Positions 26,599 through 33,577 of a DNA stretch of 64,000 bases are shown here, in pieces; positions within the stretch are counted from its first letter, which is position 1; each line of letters starts with the position of its first letter. Location of the stretch: the NCBI RefSeq assembly GCF_019469265.1, contig NZ_CP048268.1, positions 2,124,117 to 2,188,116 of the forward strand, in the 5' to 3' direction. Source of the DNA: Lactobacillus panisapium. Its GTDB lineage: Bacteria > Bacillota > Bacilli > Lactobacillales > Lactobacillaceae. The position numbers and the translations under genes were made by a program. The notes beneath the pieces were generated by a model. The model searched no databases. It had not been told where the DNA came from and was given only the letters and a program-made list of their open reading frames with translations.

Positions 26599-26760
26599 TT
26601 AAAATTCATTGTAAATAAAGTGAACCGAGGTTAGGCCGCTATATTGATACAAATAGATTAATGCTATTAAAATAGCGCCATAAATAATTGTCGTGAGAAT
26701 AAACTTGCCAACACGCTTAGCACGTGAAGCAGTTTGATCTTTTTTAACCATATTCTTCAT
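26599..26760 (-). CDS. dltX: Teichoic acid D-alanylation small protein DltX
   Basis: 53 aa from ATG 26760, chosen over far-upstream starts because GAAAGAG lies 2-8 bases upstream and the family is about 50 aa. One membrane helix at about 19-41 and the diagnostic C-terminus FIYNEF. It is required for D-alanylation with DltB/DltD. Confidence 0.9.
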   Translation of the reverse strand: MKNMVKKDQTASRAKRVGKFILTTIIYGAILIALIYLYQYSGLTSVHFIYNEF

Positions 26761-26791
26761 ATCTCTTTCAATATCAACAAATATACTATCG

Positions 26792-26821
26792 AACATAGTA
26801 CTACTGTTCCTGATTAACCAA
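26792..26821 (-). promoter_or_regulatory. Possible dlt promoter
   Basis: On the minus strand TTGGTT (26821-26816), 18-base spacer, TATGTT (26797-26792), between the upstream membrane gene and dltX. Weak -10. Confidence 0.4.
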
Positions 26822-26869
26822 AGATTTTTTGCTATTCTTTTACCAAATTTAAATATTTTATTAACAATT

Positions 26870-27187
26870 TCAAAGTTTCTCCAGCTTACGGCTGGCACTA
26901 TAAGCGAAATAAAGCGGTATCAAAATAATAAATGGCATAAAAAGAAACGAAAATACCATCAGTATTAAAATTTTTTCTGGCTTATGCCACATTTCACTTT
27001 CAGCGGTTGTTAAAACAAAAACAGCAAAGATAACTATAGTAGCTATTTCCAATAAACAGATGATTGCTAAATCTTTTGCGCCTACCATTCGATAAACAAA
27101 TAGCCACATTGATGCTGGCAATAAACAAAACCACCCAGAAAAACGAAGCCAAAAAGTTATTTTTTTCCGAAATTTTTCTTGTTCCAT
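26870..27187 (-). CDS. Membrane protein of unknown function upstream of dlt
   Basis: 105 aa from ATG 27187 (preceded by AAGGAGAAAA). Three hydrophobic segments at about 15-33, 41-60 and 73-95. No family recognised. AT-rich, unlike the dlt genes 110 bases downstream on the same strand, so it is probably not part of the transferred or GC-rich block. Confidence 0.7.
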   Translation of the reverse strand: MEQEKFRKKITFWLRFSGWFCLLPASMWLFVYRMVGAKDLAIICLLEIATIVIFAVFVLTTAESEMWHKPEKILILMVFSFLFMPFIILIPLYFAYSASRKLEKL

Positions 27188-27340
27188 TTTTCTCCTTACA
27201 TTCAAAAAACCTTGATATAAAAACAATATCTCTAATTATATCAATGTAGTCTTTAACAGACAATTTTTTCATTATTCAAAAATTTACTTTATTTTAGCTT
27301 TCGTCATACTTTTTTCACATTTACTTTGTATACTAAGGTT

Positions 27341-27375
27341 GTGACATGATATGAGACAGTCTTATATCATGTCAC
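27341..27375. repeat. Perfect 12-bp inverted repeat
   Basis: GTGACATGATAT (27341-27352) and ATATCATGTCAC (27364-27375) with an 11-base centre. It could be an operator or an RNA hairpin on the minus-strand transcript, where it overlaps the end of the first mini-ORF. Confidence 0.7.
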
Positions 27376-27400
27376 ACTCAACTTTTTGTTTTTCATTCAT
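27362..27400 (-). CDS. Mini-ORF of 12 codons with strong ribosome binding site
   Basis: ATG 27400 reads MNEKQKVECDMI then stop. GGAGGAG ends two bases before it, so a second ATG four bases on (reading MKNKKLSVT, stop) has the better spacing. Either peptide ends inside the hairpin at 27341-27375. A related unit lies at 27610-27640. Possibly a leader peptide or a decayed small gene. Confidence 0.3.
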   Translation of the reverse strand: MNEKQKVECDMI

Positions 27401-27470
27401 ACTCCTCCAAGTATAAATAATGAAAAAACCGAAATGACTTTAAGGGTCATTTTCATATCTATCCCTTTCG

Positions 27471-27495
27471 ACTCACGTGTATTACGTGGGTTTTT
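27471..27495 (+). terminator. Short plus-strand terminator-like hairpin
   Basis: ACTCACGT (27471-27478) pairs with ACGTGGGT (27484-27491), followed by TTTT. Confidence 0.4.
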
Positions 27496-27606
27496 CTATG
27501 CCTTTAAAACTTCTAAAGGAATTCTTTACACTTTTATAAGGGATTTTCTAACTTTACTTCAGAATTAACGTTTATTATTACTAACTGTAGTAAGCGAAAA
27601 AGCTTG

Positions 27607-27636
27607 CTACATACTCCCACTTTTTATTTCATTCAT
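27607..27636 (-). CDS. Mini-ORF of 9 codons, paralogous to the unit at 27362
   Basis: On the minus strand AAGGAG-TAAGA-ATG begins a peptide MNEIKSGSM followed by TAG. The leader AGGAGTAAGAATGAATGAAA aligns with AGGAGTATGAATGAAAAAC of the first unit, and a GTAG-AAGC hairpin follows the stop codon, as in the first unit. Confidence 0.3.
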   Translation of the reverse strand: MNEIKSGSM

Positions 27637-27667
27637 TCTTACTCCTTCAAAGTAGATGAAAACTAAC

Positions 27668-27697
27668 AAGGCTCGCAAATGTTGCGAGCCTTTTTCC
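27668..27697 (+). terminator. Intrinsic terminator
   Basis: AAGGCTCGCAA (27668-27678) pairs perfectly with TTGCGAGCCTT (27682-27692) with a three-base loop and a T-run. It would end a plus-strand transcript of the 27.3-27.7 kb region. Confidence 0.8.
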
Positions 27698-27752
27698 TTT
27701 GTTATAGGATAAGCATATTGATGTATACACTTACAAATGAAAGGTCCATTAG

Positions 27753-28241
27753 ATGTTTTCCCCCTCCATTCAACACTTATTAGAAGAAAAATCTGGTTCA
27801 TTTATCATTCCGGCTACAAGAATAGCATTTGTTGAAGATGATAATCCCCTTTACCATGCCTTTTTAATTTTGACGAAAGTCAAATATTCGAAAATTCCTG
27901 TACTCGACCGTAAAAGTCGTGTCGTTGGTCTACTTAGTCTAGCCATGATTACTGATAAAATGATGACAACTGACAGCATTACACTTGAGCCATTAAATCA
28001 ACTAAAAGTGCGCGACGTTATGCAAACCGAGTTTGATAAAATCAACTTTGCGCAGACGACTTTGGAAACTCAGCTGCATTTACTAGTTGATAACGCGTTT
28101 TTACCAGTAATCGATGATTATGGTGTCTTCCAAGGGTTACTAACAAGACGTGAGTGGATCAAAGCATTTAACTACGTGGCTCATAATTTTGAGCAAAAGT
28201 ACGAAGTTCTGCCCAAAAAAATAACAATAAATAAAAAATAA
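27753..28241 (+). CDS. CBS-domain protein, CbpB/DarB-like
   Basis: 162 aa with two CBS modules: about 15-75 (IPATRIAFVEDDNPLYHAFLILTKVKYSKIPVLD) and 85-145 (VRDVMQTEFDKINFAQTTLETQLHLLVDNAFLPVIDDYGVFQGLLTR). Length and layout match YkuL/CbpB, a c-di-AMP-binding protein that regulates Rel and pyruvate carboxylase in other Firmicutes. Ligand binding here is inference. AAAGG 8 bases before ATG. Confidence 0.8.
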   Translation: MFSPSIQHLLEEKSGSFIIPATRIAFVEDDNPLYHAFLILTKVKYSKIPVLDRKSRVVGLLSLAMITDKMMTTDSITLEPLNQLKVRDVMQTEFDKINFAQTTLETQLHLLVDNAFLPVIDDYGVFQGLLTRREWIKAFNYVAHNFEQKYEVLPKKITINKK

Positions 28242-28261
28242 CATCTGTTATTACTTTTTTA
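28234..28261 (+). terminator. Terminator of the CBS gene
   Basis: AATAACA pairs with TGTTATT around a two-base loop across the stop codon, followed by a T-run. Confidence 0.6.
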
Positions 28262-28538
28262 CCACTTTTTTTAAGAGCATTTTTTAACGATTGACTGAAA
28301 TATGTACTATAATGACCTTAATGGGAATATATTATTACTACCGCTTGTCTATATTTTATGTATATTAGTATACTGTTTGTCGTCATATCTCTTGATATGC
28401 ATTTTTAAATATATACTAAAACATAATTAGTTGCAGCAAAAAGTTGGCACTTAGCGTTTAATAATTAAATTAATTTAGTTGGAACAAAAAGAAAGCAGGA
28501 TTTTTTCCTTTTTATTAGTCAGAATGGAAGATACTAAG

Positions 28539-29120
28539 ATGACAAATAAAACAATTTCTGAGCAATTAACATTTTTAGTCCAAGCGATTATTAAAGATTG
28601 GACATATCCTGGGGGACAGGAATTAACTTTAAAGCAGCGGCAAGATTTAGTTGCTCAATTAAAAAAGATTGCCCATGATTCAGATGATTTAAATGAAGCT
28701 AGAGTAATTACTGATGCTTTTTATAAAGATAAAGTCGTTAAACATTTCAGGTCAATGGATACAAACTTTTCATGGATTTTTGAAATTTTACAGCATGAAT
28801 TAGTTTCGGCGAGTCGGTTGCAAAAGTTGCTACTAGATTTGGCTCGTGAAGAACACTTTTCAGATGAAGGAATTAAAAAAATCAATCATTATTTTGCGGA
28901 ATCGTCTGATCATGGCGACAACGACAACTTTATTACTTTGTCTTCGTCAGATGTCATTGACTCAATAAGCCGTGCTAAGACATTTCAAGTTGATCATACT
29001 GCCGAAAAAGATGATGATACTAAAACACCGGTGTCGGAAAAGGCGCAAGTCAATAATGATACGGATGTAGGCGAACCTAAAGGTCACGCAGACAATATCA
29101 TCAATTTAAAAGATTATTGA
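28539..29120 (+). CDS. Hypothetical acidic protein
   Basis: 193 aa from ATG 28539, picked because GGAAG sits 8 bases upstream. Residues 1-130 are helical (TLKQRQDLVAQLKKIAHDSDDLNEARVITDAFYKDK); the rest is acidic and probably disordered, ending INLKDY. No domain recognised, no signal peptide. Preceded by nearly 300 AT-rich bases with TTAACG/TATAAT (spacer 18) near 28285-28315. Monocistronic. Confidence 0.65.
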   Translation: MTNKTISEQLTFLVQAIIKDWTYPGGQELTLKQRQDLVAQLKKIAHDSDDLNEARVITDAFYKDKVVKHFRSMDTNFSWIFEILQHELVSASRLQKLLLDLAREEHFSDEGIKKINHYFAESSDHGDNDNFITLSSSDVIDSISRAKTFQVDHTAEKDDDTKTPVSEKAQVNNDTDVGEPKGHADNIINLKDY

Positions 29121-29127
29121 AGAAAAC

Positions 29128-29231
29128 GAAAGTTAAGTCATTTAGTACCGTTAGCTCTGTTTCCATTCAAATTTATTTGGACGGTAACTTTCACTAGAGC
29201 AGAGTATGTTAGATTTAACTTTCTTTTTTTT
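29128..29231 (+). terminator. Long-stem terminator with alternative pairing
   Basis: GAAAGTTAAGTC (29128-29139) pairs with GATTTAACTTTC (29212-29223, one G-U), followed by eight T. The 72-base interior can fold (ACCGT/ACGGT, GCTCT/AGAGC). A second TAACTTTC at 29184-29191 can compete for the same 5' arm, as in attenuators. Confidence 0.65.
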
Positions 29232-29243
29232 GCATTTTTTAGC

Positions 29244-29292
29244 TTGACTAAAATTTTTGATCTAATTTAGACTTATTCTAATTAAAATAAGT
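29244..29292 (+). promoter_or_regulatory. Putative metal-ATPase promoter and operator
   Basis: -35 TTGACT (29244-29249), -10 candidate TAGACT (29268-29273). An inverted repeat ACTTATT-N8-AATAAGT covers 29271-29292, the type of site bound by ArsR/CopY-like metal repressors. Confidence 0.4.
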
Positions 29293-29351
29293 AATTTAGT
29301 GTTAAAATTGGAAGCAAATAATTTTATTTTAGTCACTGGAGGAAACAGACA

Positions 29352-31223
29352 ATGAGTTTAAGACGGCAATGGAAGTTTATTCTTGTACTGGTAATTGGTG
29401 CAATTGGCCTTATTTGCCAATTTGGCTTTCACACCAAAAGCTTGTTTCAAATCGGTAACTTGCAGTTTCCGATTCAAGCAATATTAATTGATGTTGTGGG
29501 CATCATGATGACAATTTCATTATTAGGTGAAATTGTCAGTGATTTTAAATCTGGCCGTTACGGCGTTGACATCCTGGCAGTTATCGCAGTTATTTCAACT
29601 ATTTTAATTGGCGATATCTGGGCAGAATGGATGATTCTAGTCATGATGACTGGTGGACAAACATTGGAGGATTATGCCACCGGCCAAGCCGACAAAGAAT
29701 TAAGATCACTTCTCAGTAATTCACCCACAATCGCTAATAAAATAGTTAACAGCGAGTTAGTGTCAGTTAAAGTAGAAGATTTAAACATTAACGATCACGT
29801 TTTGATTAAACCGGGCGAACAGGTTCCGGTAGACGGAAAAGTGGTCAGCGGAGAATCAAGTTTCGACCAGTCCTCGTTAACTGGCGAATCCGTGCCAGTG
29901 CACAAAAATATTGGTGATGAATTAATGTCTGGCTCAATTAATGGTAGCGTAGCGGTGGAAATGGTTGTCACAAAGAAGGCGAGCGATTCTGAGTACCAAA
30001 CTATTGTTTCATTAGTTGAATCATCACAAGCCAAACCGGCAAAATTTGTTAAAATGGCTGATCGCTACGCTGTTCCCTTTACTATCATTTCCCTAGTAAT
30101 CGGAATTGCCGCCTGGATTCATTCAGGTAATCCAATTAATTTCGCCGAAGTTATGGTAGTCGCTTCCCCTTGCCCGCTTTTAATTGCTGCACCGGTGGCT
30201 CTTGTTTCGGGCATGAGTTCAATGTCAAAACATCATATTATTGTTAAATCCGGTCCAACACTTGAAAAATTGGCTACGGCCAAGACCTTTGCTTTTGATA
30301 AAACTGGTACTTTAACTGAAAACCAATTGGTAATCGATGAGATTGTGCCTGCCAAAGGAACTTCTTTTAGCCAAGAACTACTATTAAGCTATGCTACAAG
30401 TGTTGAACAACAATCCAGCCATATTATTGCCAACTCTCTAGTTGATGTGACTGATAAAAAATTATTGAAACCTGCTACCGATATTAAGGAAACAACCAGC
30501 CAGGGAATCAGTGGGATCGTTGAAAATCACTTAGTTAAAGTGGGTAAAATGAGCTTTGTGACTGAAGAAAAAGCAGCTTCATCAGTTAACTCAACGGCAA
30601 TTTATATCTCAGTTGATAACCAGTACGCTGGTTACATTACTTTTAAAGATCAGGTACGACCAGAAAGCCAGCAAACTATTGCTCGGTTAAAGCGGCAAAG
30701 TGGGGCTCACATCATGATGTTAACGGGTGACCACCAGGATGTAGCTGAAAAAATTGGTAAAACAGTTGGCGTGAACGATATTCGTTATAATTTATTACCT
30801 GCACAAAAAATTGAAGCAATTAAACAAGTGCCAAAAGAAAAGCGTCCAGTTGTCATGACTGGTGACGGCATCAATGATGCGCCAAGTTTAACTGCTGCTG
30901 ATGTTGGTATCGCCATGGGTGCTAAGGGGGCTTCTGCCGCTAGTGAAAGTGCTGATGCAATCATCATGGTTAATGATTTATCTAAAATTAATGATGCTGT
31001 AGCAATTTCTAAGCATACAATGAAGGTAGCAAATGTTGATGTTTTAACTGCTATTACCATCGTGGTTATCATCGAATTAATCGCCTTTACCGGAGTTGTT
31101 CCAGCTTTCTGGGGGGCAATTTTACAAGAAGTTGTTGATATGATTTCCATCAGCTTGGCTCTTTTAGCAAAAACTACCCCGAAAAATCCAGCCCAAACAG
31201 GTATCGTAGAACCACAAAAATAA
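29352..31223 (+). CDS. P1B-type heavy-metal-transporting ATPase
   Basis: 623 aa. Actuator motif TGES at 177-180, membrane metal site SPC at 272-274 (SPCPLLIAAP), phosphorylation site DKTGT at 316-320, hinge TGDGIND near 500. No N-terminal metal-binding domain. SPC rather than CPC points to the P1B-4 (Co/Zn/Cd) type rather than copper. AGGAGG ribosome binding site. Likely metal efflux; metal not determined. Confidence 0.9.
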   Translation: MSLRRQWKFILVLVIGAIGLICQFGFHTKSLFQIGNLQFPIQAILIDVVGIMMTISLLGEIVSDFKSGRYGVDILAVIAVISTILIGDIWAEWMILVMMTGGQTLEDYATGQADKELRSLLSNSPTIANKIVNSELVSVKVEDLNINDHVLIKPGEQVPVDGKVVSGESSFDQSSLTGESVPVHKNIGDELMSGSINGSVAVEMVVTKKASDSEYQTIVSLVESSQAKPAKFVKMADRYAVPFTIISLVIGIAAWIHSGNPINFAEVMVVASPCPLLIAAPVALVSGMSSMSKHHIIVKSGPTLEKLATAKTFAFDKTGTLTENQLVIDEIVPAKGTSFSQELLLSYATSVEQQSSHIIANSLVDVTDKKLLKPATDIKETTSQGISGIVENHLVKVGKMSFVTEEKAASSVNSTAIYISVDNQYAGYITFKDQVRPESQQTIARLKRQSGAHIMMLTGDHQDVAEKIGKTVGVNDIRYNLLPAQKIEAIKQVPKEKRPVVMTGDGINDAPSLTAADVGIAMGAKGASAASESADAIIMVNDLSKINDAVAISKHTMKVANVDVLTAITIVVIIELIAFTGVVPAFWGAILQEVVDMISISLALLAKTTPKNPAQTGIVEPQK

Positions 31224-31233
31224 TTTACCTACA

Positions 31234-31277
31234 AAAAGAACCTTGTAAACCATTTGGTGTTCAAGGTTCTTTTTTTC
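31234..31277 (+). terminator. Terminator of the metal ATPase gene
   Basis: AAAAGAACCTTG (31234-31245) pairs with CAAGGTTCTTTT from 31262, followed by a T-run. A weak parS-like site (13/16) follows at 31294-31309. Confidence 0.85.
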
Positions 31278-31350
31278 TATTACAAAATAGTGTTGTTACA
31301 CATGAAACCATCTTGTTATTCTTTAGTCATCTACCCTAATCAAAAGCAAC

Positions 31351-32028
31351 TTATATAAAGCCTAACGAGTTAAACAGCACATGAGTAATAACCGAATATC
31401 GCAAATCCTTTGTTTGTATATAAACCCAGGCCAAAATGCACCCCAAAAGCCAATAGATCAAAATAAATTTGGTTAAGCCAGGATCATGTGCAAAGCCAAA
31501 AACAAAGCCGCTGGCCAATATCCCGACCCATTTATTGAAATTAGTATTATCAGAGAAAAACATATTAAAGAATAGTCCACGAAAGATCGTTTCTTCAAAA
31601 ACTGGCGCAATAACCGTAATCATCGGGATATAAAAACTACCGGCGTGTTTTGAAATGGCATTAAGATCAGCTTGATTAGTTGAAGTAGTATTAACCCCAA
31701 TATGAAGGATTAGTATCAATGCGATTTCTGATAAAAGCATTACAAATGCAGCTACCACAGCGAGCAATACTCTATTAGTTGACCAATGCGGTTTTTCGTT
31801 AAACTGCCAATCATTTTTTCTATTCAGCTGCCCACGGTAATATTGCAATAAAATAAAAAGGATTACTAAGGTTACTATGAGTGTTAATGCTAAATAAATA
31901 CCAGTATTCAGATGATAATTTTTAATTATTTTATTCGAAAAAAAATAAAATTGTTCAACTACTCCGTACATGACAAAGGCTAAAATGATGACAATTATAT
32001 TTCCCAGGAAATAAATGGTTTTTTTCAT
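31351..32028 (-). CDS. CPBP-family intramembrane glutamic protease
   Basis: 225 aa with about six membrane helices. The Abi/CAAX motifs are EETIFRG (E145, E146, R150), FGFAHD (H181) and VITHVLFNS. Family members process prenylated proteins or act in bacteriocin self-immunity; no bacteriocin gene is next to it. Monocistronic and divergent from the DUF218 gene. Confidence 0.88.
   Translation of the reverse strand: MKKTIYFLGNIIVIILAFVMYGVVEQFYFFSNKIIKNYHLNTGIYLALTLIVTLVILFILLQYYRGQLNRKNDWQFNEKPHWSTNRVLLAVVAAFVMLLSEIALILILHIGVNTTSTNQADLNAISKHAGSFYIPMITVIAPVFEETIFRGLFFNMFFSDNTNFNKWVGILASGFVFGFAHDPGLTKFILIYWLLGCILAWVYIQTKDLRYSVITHVLFNSLGFI
31999..32012. promoter_or_regulatory. Noc-binding-site-like palindrome (13/14)
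   Basis: ATTTCCCAGGAAAT differs at one base from the Noc target ATTTCCCGGGAAAT. It lies in the first codons of the CPBP gene. Confidence 0.55.
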
Positions 32029-32109
32029 TTTTACTTTTCCTTTAAAGTAACAGCCAATAAGTTAGATGATTTATTTATTATGGACGTTATTATCTCCGCG
32101 TGCAAGTTT

Positions 32110-32179
32110 CAAGTGGTAATTACCCGTCGGCGCTAATTATTCCCCAGGAAATAATTAGCTTTATCAAAGATAACCACTT
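32110..32179. repeat. Nested inverted repeat with Noc-like core at the apex
   Basis: Outer arms AAGTGGT and ACCACTT, inner arms GCTAATTATT and AATAATTAGC, and a Noc-like ATTCCCCAGGAAAT (32139-32152) at the centre. It lies in the divergent intergenic region. Confidence 0.6.
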
Positions 32180-32281
32180 TTATAAAGCTATTTCTATTTA
32201 ATCTGTGCAGGCTTTATTTGCTATTACTTTTCTCTTCTTTCTACTATAATAGAATTAGTCTTACTACTGACGGAGGAAATT

Positions 32282-33370
32282 ATGAACAATCTTTTTCAAT
32301 TTTTCAGCCAAAATAGGCCATTTATTTATTTGTCACTAATAATGTTGGCGTCTTTTCTTGTTTTCTTAATTTCTTGGCTAAAGGAACCACGTAGATTACT
32401 AAACGGGATTCTTTTTACAGTTTTTCTGTTAATGTTTGGCATCTGGCTAACCGTAGCAATTTTATCTACTAGTTTAAGGCCGCTAATTCTGTCCTATGAA
32501 ATACTACTAGTTCTTTTCATTGGTGCAATTACCCTTATTGTCACTTTTTCTTGGCTATTCTTTCTATGGAATGCCTATTTTGTTTGGAAACGAGAAACGC
32601 ACACTCTGTCAAATCTCTTAACCCTATTTATCGGTATTGCCATTCTGGTCTCCTGGATTGTAGCTTTAGTTGGTCCGTTTAATAACTTTCCTTCCTGGGC
32701 AAAAACACTGCTATACACACCAATAGCTATCATTGATTATCTTTTGTTTGTGGCTTATAATTTTTTGGTTAATTTAACGCTTTACCAAATTGTTCCGCGA
32801 CAATATAATCAGGATTACCTAATTGTTCTCGGTGCTGGTTTAGCCAAGGGTAATACTGTTACTCCTTTATTAGCAAGTCGTATCAATCGTGCTATCCAGT
32901 ATGCGCAAAAGCAAGTTGCTAAAGGGCGCAAAATGCCTAAATTAATTATGTCTGGGGGCAAAGGTGGCGACGAACAAATTTCTGAAGCCGAAGCAATGTC
33001 CCAATATGCTGTTGGCCGTGGAATCAAATCCGATTACATTATTTTAGAGACCCAATCTAAAAACACTTTTCAAAATATGAAGTATTCCGCAGCAGCTGCT
33101 TTTAATGACTTCGGTAGTAAAAATTATCGTGCTAAATTTTTCAGTAATAACTATCACATCTTTCGGGCAGCATTATTCGCTAAAAAAGCTGGGCTTAATG
33201 CCAATGGTGTGGGAGCCTATACCAGATTTTACTTTCTTCCCAACGCTATAGTAAGAGAATTCGCAGCTATCCTTGTGCTTAACAAAAAGCGTCATCTTAT
33301 TATTACTTTGTTAATTATTGTTTTCTTTATTATTTATGCCCTTTTGCAATTAACCGGGCTCGCACATTAA
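32282..33370 (+). CDS. DUF218/YdcF-like membrane protein
   Basis: 362 aa. Five or so N-terminal membrane helices (residues 10-180), then a DUF218 domain starting YLIVLGAGLAKGNTVTPLLASRINRAIQYA and GGKGGDEQISEAEAMSQYAVGRGI, and a C-terminal helix. Related proteins (SanA/ElyC/YdcF) take part in envelope metabolism; the exact role is unknown. GGAGGAAA ribosome binding site. Confidence 0.85.
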   Translation: MNNLFQFFSQNRPFIYLSLIMLASFLVFLISWLKEPRRLLNGILFTVFLLMFGIWLTVAILSTSLRPLILSYEILLVLFIGAITLIVTFSWLFFLWNAYFVWKRETHTLSNLLTLFIGIAILVSWIVALVGPFNNFPSWAKTLLYTPIAIIDYLLFVAYNFLVNLTLYQIVPRQYNQDYLIVLGAGLAKGNTVTPLLASRINRAIQYAQKQVAKGRKMPKLIMSGGKGGDEQISEAEAMSQYAVGRGIKSDYIILETQSKNTFQNMKYSAAAAFNDFGSKNYRAKFFSNNYHIFRAALFAKKAGLNANGVGAYTRFYFLPNAIVREFAAILVLNKKRHLIITLLIIVFFIIYALLQLTGLAH

Positions 33371-33392
33371 TCTCGAATTCAACTTTAAGTCC

Positions 33393-33421
33393 AAAGCATA
33401 TTTCTAAGAAATATGCTTTTT
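33393..33421 (+). terminator. Terminator of the DUF218 gene
   Basis: AAAGCATATTTC pairs with GAAATATGCTTT around a three-base loop, followed by T. Confidence 0.85.
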
Positions 33422-33577
33422 GTTTTATAAAAACAATTTTTAATTAGCTATTTTATTGCAACAAAGTTAATATATTCTAAACATTAGTAACTAACTTTAG
33501 ATTTACTTACTTATAAATGTTAAACTGCTCTTTATAATTATTTAATCAAATAATCAAAAGGAAAAGGAAAACAGCAA

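Larger units (their letters stand above)
27188..27752. other. 565-base region with no protein-size gene; mini-ORFs and inverted repeats
   Basis: Contents: a 12-bp inverted repeat (27341-27375), two related minus-strand mini-ORF units (about 27362-27410 and 27600-27650) each with a strong ribosome binding site, a small hairpin AAATGAC/GGTCATTT near 27432, and plus-strand terminators at 27471-27495 and 27668-27697. The longer ORFs here lack ribosome binding sites. Confidence 0.6.

Noticed and set aside
26716..26731. Further parS candidate around CACGTG in the dltX gene
   Set aside because: Four mismatches to the 16-base consensus; CACGTG alone is common.
27386..27568. 60-residue plus-strand ORF in the 27.2-27.75 kb gap
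   Set aside because: TTG start without a ribosome binding site, interrupted by a terminator-like hairpin, and no recognisable composition; the minus-strand mini-ORFs are better supported.
31294..31309. TGTTACACATGAAACC as a parS site
   Set aside because: Three mismatches including the central CG step; kept only as a weak note.
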